From NCBI RefSeq assembly GCF_002078875.1, contig NC_034410.1, forward strand, positions 44,250,202 to 44,314,201: a stretch of 64,000 nucleotides of DNA, in the 5' to 3' direction. The translations under genes were made by a program, and so were the position numbers. The stretch comes from Numida meleagris. Lineage: Eukaryota; Chordata; Aves; Galliformes; Numididae. The notes beneath the pieces are model-generated. The model made no database searches. It was not told the origin of the DNA and saw nothing but the letters and a program-made list of their open reading frames with translations. Below, piece after piece: positions 48,367-59,126 of the stretch (positions are counted from its first letter, which is position 1; each line of letters opens with the position of its first letter).

Positions 48367-51300
48367 GTAAGAGCTCAAATGGTTCTGTCTGAGAGCAATC
48401 AAGCATAAATCATCCCTCTCTGATGGCAGAAGTACTGCAAAGCGAAAAAGTAGCACTCCTACTCTGAGTGTGAGGCTGTGCCCAGGCTTGTAAGCAGAGG
48501 TGTGAGGAGGTGCTGAGGCTCTGTCCCAGGATGGAGAGACCCAGCTGTGCACCAGCATCAGGGCAGTAGGGATGCCTGAGGGCCTCTCCACCTGCCTGTC
48601 CAGCTGCAGCTTTCCCACCCTTTTTCCCTCTCTCTTCTCAAAGGGAACAGCTATGTTTCCTTCGATGGTACATATGACAATGTTATTTTTTTTAAGTGTC
48701 AGTCAAAAAACATCAGCAAAGCAAAAAGGTTTTGTCTCACATCTTTCTTACTTGTTTGTGTGTGGGCTCATATACTTGTACATGTGTATCTGCAATAACA
48801 AAAACAGAGAAGCAAATTAACAGACTGTTACCTTCATTCTCTGTGCACATGCACTTATTTTGTATTTTTATGTAATGACCTTCTCCAGATACCTGACACT
48901 GCACAGAAACAAGATCTGAAGCCAAAACCTCCTGTTAGCAGTAGCAGACTAACTACGCAAAGGAGCTAACAGCTGCATACTACATTTCTTCAGAATTTAT
49001 AGGTTGCTATTAAACCAGCCCTGTCATGGTGTTGGTGGCTAAAAGTTTAGAGCTTTCATTATTTATTTTCATTGCTCCAAACTTTGCAGATTCATTTTCA
49101 TTATTCCTTGTGGAGCCACATTTTAAATCTCTCTTGAGGTGTGATACATAACTGGAATCATTCTTCTTCAACAAGACAATAACTTCTTTCCTGACCCTGC
49201 TTTTTCTGCTCCTTAGTGCACGCCTCCACCTCCCTTTCCTTGCCTACACTTCAGGTTTGCTTTGATGCTCTTGCTCTAGACACCAGTACACAAAGGTACA
49301 CAAATCTGAAGCTGTTTGGGGATCAAGGCAAGGACAAGTGAACGTACTGGTTTCTCCAGAGCTCAGGTCCTAACTCCCTCACTCTCTGGTCTTCTGCCAC
49401 CACTTGCTGGGCAGACAAAGGCATGCTGGTGGTACCATGTCTGCTGTTCTCCAGACTCCAGTACTTCTCTTTCCCTGGGATTTTGAGATGCTAGCTATGT
49501 TGGTGAAACAGAGAATACTTCTGTCTCTGTTCCTCATGTCCTTGACGAGGTGGCATATGGTCAAGGCATAGCCTTATCTCTAGATTTTCTCTAAATGAGA
49601 TTCAGTTCAGATTCTTAAAAAACGCAAACATGGCTAAGAGGAAATGTCTTTTTTGCTCTTAAGTAATTCAAGAATGGTCCCCTTCCCCCCTCAAAAATAC
49701 TGCCAGTTGAACAGTTCCCAGGCAGGCCAACTTAGAGCTGTTTTAAAGGTGCTGATTTTCAGAATGCGCTTAGTACCCATCTTTGTCAGAAAATAGTTAT
49801 CTTAAAAGTGCCAACACTTCCTCAACAAGGAAAATATAAAACACCCAACCTGACCTATGTACTAAGAACCCCAGTCTCGGTGCCTATTCTCTCCCTAAAC
49901 TAGAAAATTAGAGACACAAACAATTTCTAAAATAGTTTGCAAGCCAACAAAAGCCCCCAAGACAGAACACACTACTGCAGAAAACACTGTGTTCAGAGCC
50001 CTGAAGACCAGAAAGCATTACTTACTGACAGTTCAGTTTTAGGAGAGGAAGCACTAAAAAGTTATTTCCCTAAATCAGCATATCATAAATACATTTCATT
50101 TCAATCTCTATGAAATCTGTCCACAAGTGGATGAGTCACTGATCAGCTGGGGTCTGGTTCTTTGCTCCTGACCTCCCAGCGGATATGCAGTTTTCAGATG
50201 TAAAATATTCCTGATCAGCATGTCTTTTTCTATGAGCAGGGTGATTTCTTAGTGGGATTTTATGCTTGTTTGTTTAGCCACCATCATTCATGTCATCCCT
50301 CCACCAATCAGGTAGAAATTGTTTGAAACAAAAACTTGAACTTAGGCACAGCAACATACTGCTACCCAACCAGCAAATTCCCCTAATGGTTGTATACTCT
50401 TAGGTGATTTCTAGTCTGTATTTGAAGCAATCCATTCACTGGAGTTAACATGACATATTATCATAGCTATCTAGAACTTGCTCTTTCTGCATCCTGAAGG
50501 AATTAAACCTGAGCTTTCCAGATGTTTGAAAGTTCAGCTGAGCTAAAAATGGTCAAGATCAACACAGAGATGTTAGAGATATCTGAAAGCCTTCTTAGGG
50601 TTGTAAGTAATATTAGAAGTTATCCTTGTTTAAACTCTGCTGATGAACATGACTCAGCTCTTTTCCCTGAAGTCATTTCAAAGTTTTGCATCTTGTCAGT
50701 GTTGAGGGACAAGCTGTCTATCTACTCTGCTTTGTTCATGGATAGGCCATTTAGTTTAATGTTGCAAAGTGGAGATATGCAGGAGTTACTGTGCAGAAAA
50801 GCAAGAGACTGTGCTCTGCTCAAGCTCTGTACCAGCCAGAAATACCAGCTAAACTAGTGCCAAACTGGAGACTGTGTGGCTGTGTCAGGATGAACCAAGC
50901 TCAAATGCTCTTTCCATGAGGGTTTGATTTCCATTGCCTGGATATTGCATATCTTGGATTTTTTGTCTCCTATAATTTCCTCATAACCAACAGAGTGGTA
51001 TTACTTGGATAAGTGGGATACAAGGGGGATGGAAACATGGACTGCTAGTCTCAAAGGGCTGTAATCAGCAGAATAAAACCTAGCCCAATGTTACTTTGGT
51101 GAATACTGTGTATCACCTCTGTTAATACCAGAACAGTGGAGCGAGATGAAGTCTCAGCAACTTTGTAAATGCTACCAGTCTGAGAGAAGTGCTGGGTGCG
51201 CTGGTCAGCCAGGCAGCCATTTTGAGAGCTGGACAGGGAGAAGAGAAGGGTGAATGGGAACATCATGAATCTCAGCAAAAGCAAAAGAAAAGCCATATGT

Positions 51301-52430
51301 CTAGGAAAGGCACAAGTCTTCTACTGAAACAACCAACACTTGATGTAGGGCCCCACAGGGTACAAGCTCAACAGCTAACAAGTTAGTGAAGACTTTAATC
51401 TGAGGCCATGCAGGCAAACTTAATAAATGTGTACATGGCAGCCAATTACCTCAGGCCTGAAAAACCAAACATGGGCAAGACCCTCAAAGTCACAGCTCAA
51501 CTACCATCCTATTGCTCATGCAAAGGATTTCAAGGTCAATAAAAGGGTTCCATTTAATTTCATGACTACACAATTTGCTTTCTTCTCCTCTTTAAACCTC
51601 AGGGTAAGATTTTTACTGACAGCTTCAGTATACATCTTGTTTTGTGACTCCTCTAAAATGCAGCAAGTTGAGCAACGGTATACCCCTCTGTTATTTACTG
51701 CTATCAATTTAAAATGCTTTTGCGATACTTCTGAGTACTCATTTTTACAGCCTCTTCCTCTATTTGAATAGCAATTTGTTTGTCTCATTATTTAGGAAAA
51801 CACTTGCCAGGCCAAATATACTACTACAAAGCAAAGTTAAATGAATTCAATATTATATTTATCTGTTCTGATTAACACTATCATATATTGAGAGAAAATT
51901 GCATTATTTTATTTTTACTAACATAAATGTGTATTACATGTGTTGAGAGCTATACTTACTCAAGCAGTTGGATAAGGCTCAACTTCACACGATTTCGAGC
52001 AGAAATCAAATTCTGGTGTGGAAAAATACTCTATTTTGCATTCAGAAAACAGAGTATTTGGCGGCAGATGAAATGCAGTTTTGTTTTGTAAGCAGAGGTT
52101 ATTAATTATCAGATATGCCCATGGCTATTTCACTGAAGGTAGAGATATGAATATATTCATATTTACTGGTACTTTGTAGGGAATTACAGGCCATGCTAAC
52201 ACATATTAATTAAGTTTATTTTTGAATTAATTGCTATAAACACAGACACTTGTACAAAATTCTCAAATTATCTATGATAAATAAATGTATGAAACCCTCC
52301 TCCCTTCAAAAAGAAAAATGATTTTTGAAATTATTTTCCAACAGTCCTATTCTCATTTTCTATCAAAGCATTTGCTCTGCCTCCAGTCTTCCTTTCCTTC
52401 CCTCTCTCAGGCCCTCTTTCCTTTTCCTAG

Positions 52431-52560
52431 CAGCAACATTTGCAGCCCCTCACAGCTGGCTCGTAAGGCAATTGGTGGTGGCTCACCTTTGAGCGCCAAC
52501 CGTGCAGCAGTTATTTCTAACAGGAAGCCCACAGAAAAATTCAGGAGAGACAAAAGATAA
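52431..52560 (+). CDS. Candidate terminal exon, unidentified
   Basis: A very long pyrimidine tract (about 52374-52430, ending TTCCTTTTCCTAG) precedes a frame reading SNICSPSQLARKAIGGGSPL and ending KPTEKFRRDKR before a TAA at 52558. It has three CpGs, which is high for this area. No internal donor is seen, so it would have to be a last coding exon, and no AATAAA is found close by. The pyrimidine tract may simply be low-complexity DNA. Product unknown. Confidence 0.22.
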
Positions 52561-53802
52561 TGAGACTTTTTGGAGATGGAGAAGTAGAAATAACTCCTGT
52601 AGGTGCAAATGGTGCCTTACACATGAAAACTCTGAGGAAACCAATGAAGAGAGACCTTTGCCTTGCTACATCCACATCCAAGAAAGATTCACATATGATT
52701 AGCACAGTGCTTGGTGCTCAATGAAAGCTTTAGGGACTCCAAAGAAGTCAATATTCAGTTAGTATTTATTACATCTGCATCTTTGCTAAGGAAATGCAGA
52801 TTTAAGTACCAAAGCAAAGATTTCACTGTTAGTTACAGGAGAGAATACAGTGACAAGATCCAGAGGGATTTTTATTTTAATAATCTTTTTTTTCTTTCAT
52901 TATTTCTGCTTATTTTCGACTTCTATCCTTATGCCAGGACCTCAGTCAAAGCAGAGAGGTAGACTGTCCCTTATTTCCTTTTTACAATTCCAAAAGTAAG
53001 AAAGCTTCAGAAGGTTAAAGGAAAAAACATGAAAGGGAAACTTGAAGAAAAAAAGGAGAAAGAGAACAAACCTACTTCTATTCCCTTTGTATGGGATTTA
53101 ATGATAGAAATGAAAAAGAGGCACACCTGACTTTCTATTTTGATGAAAAACCTAGAGGCAAAAAAATATTCATTTTTAAATACTTCTGAAGGGATATTTT
53201 TGACTGCTGCTAAAGCAACACACCTGTACAACTCATGTTCCAGATAAGCGTGCCAACCTCAACTGCAGGATATAGGTGTGACTGGGGCTCCAAGAGACTT
53301 TGCTCTTTGAATTGGCAATGCCATTAAACCACATTTGTGCTTTCAAAGAATAAAGAAAAAACACAGAAACAAGAAATCTATGGTATATATGCCTGGTGTA
53401 CAGCATTTTCAAATGCTAGGAAAGAAGCAATTTTCACAAGGGCATTAAATAATCCTCAGTCTTTTTACTGGCAGCAGGGAAGGTATTGGGATGAAGAGCA
53501 GCTCAAATACAAGCTGCTGGTTGCTTCCCAGGATCTCTGTTCTCCTATTCTTCACACTCCACGACTGGCATTGCACTCCACTTCCCACTGGCAGACAGTT
53601 CAAGGTCTGGGAGTCTCCACAGTATCACTCTCCTGCTGCTACAGCCACTGAGGAAAAACATGAGTGAGGAATAAGCCTTGCTAAAAACCGACAACACAGC
53701 ACCAAAACAGCCTCACCTGATCACGAGGAAGCACTACATGATGATAATTTCTCAGCTACTGTTAGCTGGATGTGAGGAGAAGGTTTTTCACTGAAAGTAG
53801 AG

Positions 53803-54945
53803 AATCATAGCCTGGCTTGGGTTGAAAGGGACCTAAAAGATCATCTAGTACAAATCCTTCTGCTAGGGCACTAGATCAGGCTGCCCAGGGCCCCATTCAA
53901 CCTGGCCTTGAACATCTCCCGGGATGGGGCATTCACAGCTTCTCCAGGCAACCTGTTACAGTGCCTCACAACCCTTTGAGTAAAAAGTTTCCTCCTAATA
54001 TCTAACCTAAATTTCCACTCTTTTAGTTTACAGCCATTTCTTCTTGTCCTATCACTATCAGACCAGGTAAAAAATCAGTCTTCCTCCTGCTTATAAGTTC
54101 CCCTCAAGTACTGGAAGGCCTCAATGAGGTGTCCCCAGAGCTTTCTCCAAGCTGAACAGGCCTAACTCCCTCAAACTTTCTACATAAGAGGCCCTTTGAC
54201 CATCTTCGTGGCCCTCTTCTGGACCTGCTCCAATAGCTCCATGTCATTCTTGTACAGGGGGCCCCAGCCTAGATGCAGTACACCAGATGGAGCTTCACAA
54301 GGACAGAGTAGAGGGGGATAATCATCTATTTCCCTCTCCCTGCTGGCCACCCCTCTTCTGATGCAGCCCAGGATACAGGTAGCCTTCTGGGCTGCAAGTG
54401 CACACTGCTGGCTTATGTCAACGTTCTTGTCCACCAGAACCCCAAGTCCTTGTTGGCAGGCCTGTTCTCAGTGAGTTCTCTCTATCTGTACACATACCTG
54501 GGATTGCCCCAACCAAAGTGCAACACCTTACTGAACCCCAATTGGTTCACATAGGCCCACTTTTCAAGCCGGTCCAGGTCCCTCTGGATGGCATCCCTTC
54601 CTTCTATTGTATCAACTGTTCCACTCAGCTTGGTGTCATAAGCAAACTTGCTGAGGGTACACTCAATCCCACATTCTGTATCGTTGATGAAAATACTGAA
54701 GAGCACCAGTCCTATGACAGATCCCTGAGGAACACCACTCATGACTGATCTCCACTTGGACAGAGCCATTGACCACAACCCTCTGCCTGTGACCATCCAG
54801 CCAGTTATTTATCCAGAATAGTCCAGCCTTCAAATCCATATCTCTCCAGGATGTGGCATGGAACCATGCAATAGGCCCTGCACAAGTCTATGTAGACAAC
54901 ATCAGTTGCCCTTCCTTCATCCACAGATGTTGTCACTATGTTGTC
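53803..54945 (-). mobile_element. CR1 retrotransposon, 1.1 kb, with decayed reverse transcriptase
   Basis: The longest CR1 here, read on the minus strand. Its 3' end (plus-strand left end) is GAGAATCATAGCCTGGCTTGG. On the right a frame of about 104 codons (54482-54796) still shows the reverse-transcriptase block [20 protein letters not shown] and, downstream, FAYDTKLSG where active CR1 has F/YADDTKL. The first catalytic Asp is therefore lost. Towards the 3' end the frame is broken. The 5' end is truncated near 54945. It is non-autonomous today and marks the left border of the transposon island. Confidence 0.93.
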
Positions 54946-55183
54946 TTTGAAATGTAGTGTCAATATTCAAATTAAGAAAGAAACTCCTGTAAATAAAGGC
55001 AAGAAAACAAATTGTGTCCTCATGCAGGAAAGGACTGGAATGTATCTATAAATCCAGAAAGAAGCATGCAGTGGAGAAGTGCTGCTGCAGATTAGAACTG
55101 CAGGTATCTGCAGGTGTTTGCAAATGATCAGTAAATTGCCTGCTTCCAAAACAGAGGAGAAGGTGGTGGGAGGGAAGGAAGTA

Positions 55184-55725
55184 TGAGGGGTGCTCCAAAA
55201 GTAATGCCTCCTATTTTGTTATGTTCACCCATGATGTCAAAGACAGACATTGGTGGTATGGCAGTAGAAGCTGAGTCTTCCCACCAATATTCCATTACAT
55301 TTTGTTGCCATGTGACAGATGGCAGCAGAGGGGCAGTCTGACAAAATGGCATCTGACATGGAATTGCATGTGAAGAAAAAGAGTAGAAATGAATTCCTCC
55401 ATGTGCAAAAAATGGCATGCACTGAAATTGATCGATGCTTGCTGAATGTTTATGGAGACCAAACAGAGGATATGAGTGCAGCAAGGCAGTGGGTGGTATG
55501 TTTCAGCAGTGGCAACAGTGACAGTGGGTCACCTCTGCTGGTGCGGTGTGGCATGCAGGCTCTTGTTCACTGCTAGTGATAATGCATACTTAATTGTGGT
55601 GACTGTGTTGAAAAATAGTGTTTTATAGATGCACATTTACTTTATCAAATAGTGTTATTGTGCTCTTTTTATTCGTTGTAGTTTCCATGCAAATAAATAG
55701 GAAGCAATACTTGTGGAGGGAACTA
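55184..55725 (+). mobile_element. Mariner-derived non-autonomous element, copy 1
   Basis: Terminal inverted repeats flank about 540 bases: GGGTGCTCCAAAAGTAATGC on the left and the complement of CAAGTATTGCTTCCTATTT on the right. A TA precedes the left end, as expected of a Tc1/mariner target site. The interior (GGTGGTATGGCAGTAG, CAGAGGGGCAGTCTGACAAA, GTTTATGGAGACCAAACAG, GTGGGTGGTATGTTTCAGCA) matches what I remember of the galliform Mariner1 family, whose internal part is a deleted transposase gene. No intact transposase. Confidence 0.88.
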
Positions 55726-55860
55726 CGTATTTACCTGTGGCCCAAGAAAATACCTCAATGAGGGCCAGGCAAGACAGAAGTTTGGACACATGAGTTACAC
55801 ATTTCAATCAAACTTTTAATAGGCATTGCAAAACTTTGCATTTGTAGCAAGAAAGTAATA

Positions 55861-56040
55861 TAGAGGTTGCTCCAAAAGTAATGCCTTCTATTTAAGTCAG
55901 ATGCCATTTTATCACGCTGCCCCTCTGCTGCCATCCATCACATGGCAAGAAAACATAATGGAACATTAATGGGAAGGTTCAACCTCTACTGCCATACCGC
56001 CACCATCTGCCTCTGGTGTCATGAACCTGAATAATAAAAC
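55861..56040 (-). mobile_element. Mariner-derived element, copy 2, internally deleted
   Basis: The terminal repeat GAGGTTGCTCCAAAAGTAAT is followed after about 30 bases by the reverse complement of the interior of copy 1 (CAGATGCCATTTTATCACGC, then CATTAATGGGAAGGTTCAACC, CTACTGCCATACCGCCACC). The element is in minus orientation, lacks most of its 3' half and ends without the second terminal repeat near ATAATAAAA. Confidence 0.82.
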
Positions 56041-56452
56041 TGCAGTCATCACTTTCTGAGCAGACCTTGTGGTATTGATGTTGACTGTGCAGTTTCTCAG
56101 AGAAGATTCCTAACATCTATGTCCCTGTGCTGGAAGAATGACAAGTGATGCATCGAGCTAATAGAGACTCTGAAAATATCTTCAGGTTGTATTAAAGGAC
56201 AGCAAAAAATAAAACTTCCCCTGAGATACACCAGGAACTGCATATGATTGCTTGAAGGAAGCCCTATTTGTGAAAGAACACAGGACCAGTAACTCAACAC
56301 AAGCTCAGAAACAGAGTAGCAGCTTGTAGGTGGGCATGGAAATACACTAAAAACCGAGGTTTTCTCTGAGGCTTCTTCCTGACCTGGACACGCAAAGCTG
56401 AAGTGAGCAGCAGGGTTCATCATATTCACATTTCATCCATCAGTCTATGGGC

Positions 56453-57242
56453 TCAACCCAGGGCCCAAGGGCTGGGGAGAGCCCAGGGCACATGGCATCC
56501 CAGGGCAATGTCAGGGAGCTGCCTTTTCTTAGCTTTGAGAAGGCTCAGGGAGGATCTGAGCGTTGACTGCAGCTGCCTACTGGGAGTATGGGAGGTGAGT
56601 CCCAACTTTTCTCCCAGGTGCTCAGTGATGGAAGGACCAGAGGCACTGGGCTCATGCTGGAGCATGGACAACTCCCAGTCAGGCAAAAGGAAAGGACTGC
56701 CACTGCGAGGGTGCTCAGTCTTGGAACCAGCACCCAGAGAGGCTGCGGGTCTCCCAAGGTGCCCAAACATAACTGAGCTTGGCTGAATCAAACCCACAGC
56801 ACCAACAATCAATCCTCTAAAGGCGCCATCTGCTCCAGAGACCTTCACAAAAAAGGATGAGCCAAAGGGAGAAAAGCTATGAATTGGCTGAGATGGGACA
56901 CCTGCCCCTGTTAGTCCACTGGGCAGCTTAATAGTTGCTGCTGCCTCCTGCCATCTAGACAAGGCATGAAAGCAAAACTCTGGAAACATCCAGGAGAAAG
57001 GGGCCACTGGGATCACCTCGTTCCATATTATCAGAGGCACAGCAAGCCATCACCTGAAACAAGAATACAACTGGCTTTGGTCTTAGTTCAACAACAGTCT
57101 GTACATGCTCTTGGCACATTGCTGGCAATTTAGTCACAGCACAGGAAACAAAGACCTCCCTTTCCTCTTCACCTGATGGTAGGGTCTGAACACTTTCAAG
57201 CTTCTTGAGGTACACTGGGGTTGACTGATGAGGGACAGCCAC
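56453..57242 (-). other. Long GC-rich minus-strand frames of unknown nature
   Basis: Two minus-strand frames overlap at 56955-57040. The upstream one (57242-56955) contains EEEREVFVSCAVTKLPAMC and VVELRPKPVVFLFQ. The downstream one is open for 195 codons (57040-56453) and contains SFSPFGSSFFVKVSGADGAF and LLKAKKRQLPDIALG. At the overlap lies TTGTTTCAG/GTGATGG, which reads both as an acceptor and as a donor. A frameshifted pseudogene, a two-exon gene or chance openness in GC-rich DNA are all possible. The region begins about 60 bases downstream of the LTR in the LTR's direction of transcription, but I recognise no gag, pol or env motif. Confidence 0.3.
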
Positions 57243-57304
57243 CTACCACCTGTGCCCCTGCCCCTAAGCTCCATTCTCAAGAGCGTTATACCAGAGATTG
57301 CAAA

Positions 57305-57785
57305 TGTAATAAATTGATAGCAACCGCCAATTGTTGCATAAATTTATTTATTATTATATAGAGCAAGCAAGCAGTGCTGGGTGCGCGGGGAGTCTATGCT
57401 CCACCAACACGCGCACCCAAGGGAGGGGCGTTAGGGTTTTTTATAGGGTATAGAGAATGATTTGTAAGAATGACTTGCAAAAAGATTTACAGGATGTCCA
57501 CCCCCAGTTCCGATCACCCGATTATTGCTTCGGTCACTTGATTCTGCGCATGCGTGAACTATTCTTGGATTTGCTGTTGCTCCTTTTGGGGTTGTGGTGA
57601 AGATCCTCTTCTTCTGGAACTGGAAGATAAGCTTTCCGATGTACCAGACACGTTGCACAAGCTTGCCTGTTAGGCATGTTGGACTTGTTACTTTCCTGTT
57701 AGGTTTAGCATGAGTTAGTTTTTAGCTTTCCCTTATGAGGCCCTCTTTTAGCACTTCCTTAATGAAATAACTCACATTATTAACA
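57305..57785 (-). mobile_element. Solo LTR of an endogenous retrovirus
   Basis: On the minus strand the 481-bp unit starts TGTTAATAATG and ends TTTATTACA, giving imperfect terminal inverted repeats (TGTTAATAA and TGTAATAAA). Inside, in the right order, lie a long U3, a TATA box (CCCTATAAAAAACCC, about 57437-57445), a GC-rich R-like part and an AATAAA signal about 100 bases further (57343-57348). No primer-binding site, polypurine tract or retroviral gene flanks it, so it is a solo LTR. I could not see a clean target-site duplication. A 16-bp direct repeat at its U3 edge makes that boundary uncertain. Confidence 0.75.
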
Positions 57786-57809
57786 TGAATCATAATGAAA
57801 TAACTCACA
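57761..57809 (+). repeat. Direct repeat at the LTR edge
   Basis: AATGAAATAACTCACA occurs at 57761-57776 and again at 57794-57809. Either the LTR boundary lies at the second copy or the end was duplicated after insertion. Confidence 0.8.
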
Positions 57810-57845
57810 CAAAGATAGAATCTGTCCAAACTATTCTCAGAACAC

Positions 57846-58200
57846 ATGACTGATGGCCAGCTGTTCTTGGTGCACTGCTATGCAGGGCCTGCGTTCACCT
57901 CCAACCACTCATTCAATGGCCAAGGAGAGAACAGGCTGTGGACAGCAACCCCTAATCGGCCTTCCCATCCTCCCGGTAGAAAACCCCCTGCCCAGACCAG
58001 ACCCTCTTGCTACATTCTTGCCACTGCCTCCCAGAAATGGCCGCAGGCCCCAACTGCCAGCCGCCATGTTTGGGCCAGCACGAGACACTCAGAATCCTGT
58101 CGCCATGGCCACCGAACCGCCCTCAACCGCAGTCCCTGAGCTGACCCAGCCGGAGACAGCTGCACACTACGTCTCGGAAAGAGATACTTTTTATTTCTCA
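57846..58200 (+). other. 5' region or untranslated exon of the MEVDPP gene
   Basis: GC- and CpG-rich sequence between the LTR and the MEVDPP reading frame. It ends in GATACTTTTTATTTCTCAG, a canonical acceptor directly before the next exon. An alternative frame is open here (57853-58227). Within it is an ATG in a near-ideal context (GTCGCCATGGCC at 58105) that would give MATEPPSTAVPELTQPETAA and end after about 40 residues. It may act as an upstream reading frame. Confidence 0.4.
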
Positions 58201-58207
58201 GGACGGG

Positions 58208-58486
58208 ATGGAGCAGCCACCTGCTAAGAAGAGGCGGCTGCTGGAAATGGGCGATGACATCGAGCCCATGGAGGTGGACCCGCCTGGCAGCGATACAGAG
58301 CCCATGGAGGTGGATCCACCTCCGGAGGACGACCTGATGGAAGTGGATCCACCTCCATCGGAGCAGCCCGGTCATCACTCGGTTGCTGCCAGGCCGATCA
58401 GAAGGAGATCACGCCCCACATTTCATCGCAGGGGCACCAGGATCCGTCCACCTCTCGCGAGACGGCCGCCTCGGTGCTGGCGCTGA
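58208..58486 (+). CDS. Small nuclear-type protein with MEVDPP repeats, unidentified
   Basis: A 92-residue frame starts at an ATG in good context (GACGGGATGG), seven bases after a canonical acceptor. The N-terminus is MEQPPAKKRRLLEM, with a monopartite nuclear-localisation-like AKKRR. Residues about 19-50 hold three repeats: EPMEVDPP, EPMEVDPP and DLMEVDPPP, spaced by acidic linkers. The C-terminal third is strongly basic and Arg/Pro-rich (PIRRRSRPTFHRRG, then RPPLARRPPRCWR). An acidic repeat followed by a basic tail suggests a chromatin or nucleic-acid partner, which is inference. The stop lies 12 bases before a GTAAGT donor. It is GC-rich unlike its surroundings and sits between an LTR and a hAT relic. 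It could be a young lineage-specific gene or the front of a longer gene broken by a frameshift. Confidence 0.6.
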   Translation: MEQPPAKKRRLLEMGDDIEPMEVDPPGSDTEPMEVDPPPEDDLMEVDPPPSEQPGHHSVAARPIRRRSRPTFHRRGTRIRPPLARRPPRCWR

Positions 58487-58498
58487 TCCTCCCGTCCT

Positions 58499-58591
58499 GT
58501 AAGTTTGCCCTTACCCAGGAGAGCCCCAGCTCACAGCCATCCTGCGGGCTCACGTGGAGCCTCCATTTCCTCGTCATTCTTCTTTCCACAG
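58499..58591 (+). other. Short intron-like unit 1
   Basis: CGTCCT/GTAAGTTTG at the left and TTCTTTCCACAG/CCAAG at the right define a 93-base candidate intron. It is part of a tandem duplication with the unit at 58779-58870. Confidence 0.5.
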
Positions 58592-58778
58592 CCAAGACTC
58601 CTATGAGCCCTTCCTTCCTGTTCCCCTCCCTCGTCCCTTCCCAAGCCCCCTCATCTCTTCTTCACCAAGTCCTGAGGAAGAGGGCAGGGCAGGGACTGCC
58701 ATCCTCAGAGCTGCTGTGCCGGGGCAGCGGGATGAGTACAGCAGAGGGACCGCAAACATCGCAGGGCACGAGGATCCT
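58592..58778 (+). CDS. Candidate exon 2 of the MEVDPP locus
   Basis: This 187-nt segment lies between the two intron-like units. One frame reads QDSYEPFLPVPLPRPFPSPL, then SPEEEGRAGTAILRAAVPGQ and ends IAGHEDP. A second frame is also open. If intron 2 is removed the protein-like frame soon meets a stop. If it is retained, the frame runs on to 59159 and repeats the same motif (TEPPVPDHPSLDSQGSREP, ILPVPLPHP). Whether the intron-like units are spliced therefore decides the product. After the stop at 58486 this segment may equally be 3' untranslated. Confidence 0.35.
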
Positions 58779-58870
58779 GTAAGTTTACCCTCAGCCATGA
58801 GAGCCCAGCTCAGGGCCATCCCGCAGGTTCACACAGAGCCTCCAGTTCCTGATCATCCTTCTCTTGACAG
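58779..58870 (+). other. Short intron-like unit 2 (duplicate of unit 1)
   Basis: GATCCT/GTAAGTTTA to CTTCTCTTGACAG/CCAAG, 92 bases. It aligns along its length with unit 1, for example GAGAGCCCAGCTCAGGGCC against GAGAGCCCCAGCTCACAGCC, with one extra base in unit 1. Splice signals at both ends are preserved in both copies. Confidence 0.5.
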
Positions 58871-59126
58871 CCAAGGCTCCCGTGAGCCCATCCTTCCTGT
58901 CCCCCTCCCTCACCCCTGCCCAGGGCGGGAGGAGAAGCCAAAGGGACAGAGGCAGCTGCTCCTGGGGAGAACCAGGCTTTGGTTCAGACAGGAAGAAGTG
59001 CTGAACTGCAGCAAGAAGGTCCGGTCCAGATGCTTCGTTTGGACTGTTCTTTCAAGACTGGACAATCAACAATTTAAAACAACAATACAAAATAATAAAA
59101 ATTCAAAAACTGCAAAACAAAATAAA
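58871..59126 (+). other. Last exon and 3' end of the MEVDPP locus
   Basis: It begins CCAAGGCTCCCGTGAGCCC, a repeat of the start of the previous exon, and becomes AT-rich after about 59050. An open frame (continuous with 58551 if introns are retained) contains PILPVPLPHPCPG, then KKVRSRCFVWTVLSRL. The end of this segment carries the two AATAAA signals listed separately. Confidence 0.45.
59094..59126 (+). terminator. Polyadenylation signals
   Basis: AATAAA at 59094-59099 and again at 59121-59126, in an A-rich tract at the end of the GC-rich transcription unit. Confidence 0.55.

Larger units (their letters stand above)
46781..53802. other. Gene-poor stretch with weak exon-like signals
   Basis: AT-rich with GC-richer patches at 47400-47640 and 48230-48620. 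Two exon-like candidates are listed separately (48255-48366 and 52431-52560). No transposon was recognised. Confidence 0.55.

Noticed and set aside
57786..59126. MEVDPP locus as internal part of an endogenous retrovirus
   Set aside because: No polypurine tract or primer-binding site borders the LTR, and no gag, pol or env motif is present. The coding direction is opposite to the LTR.
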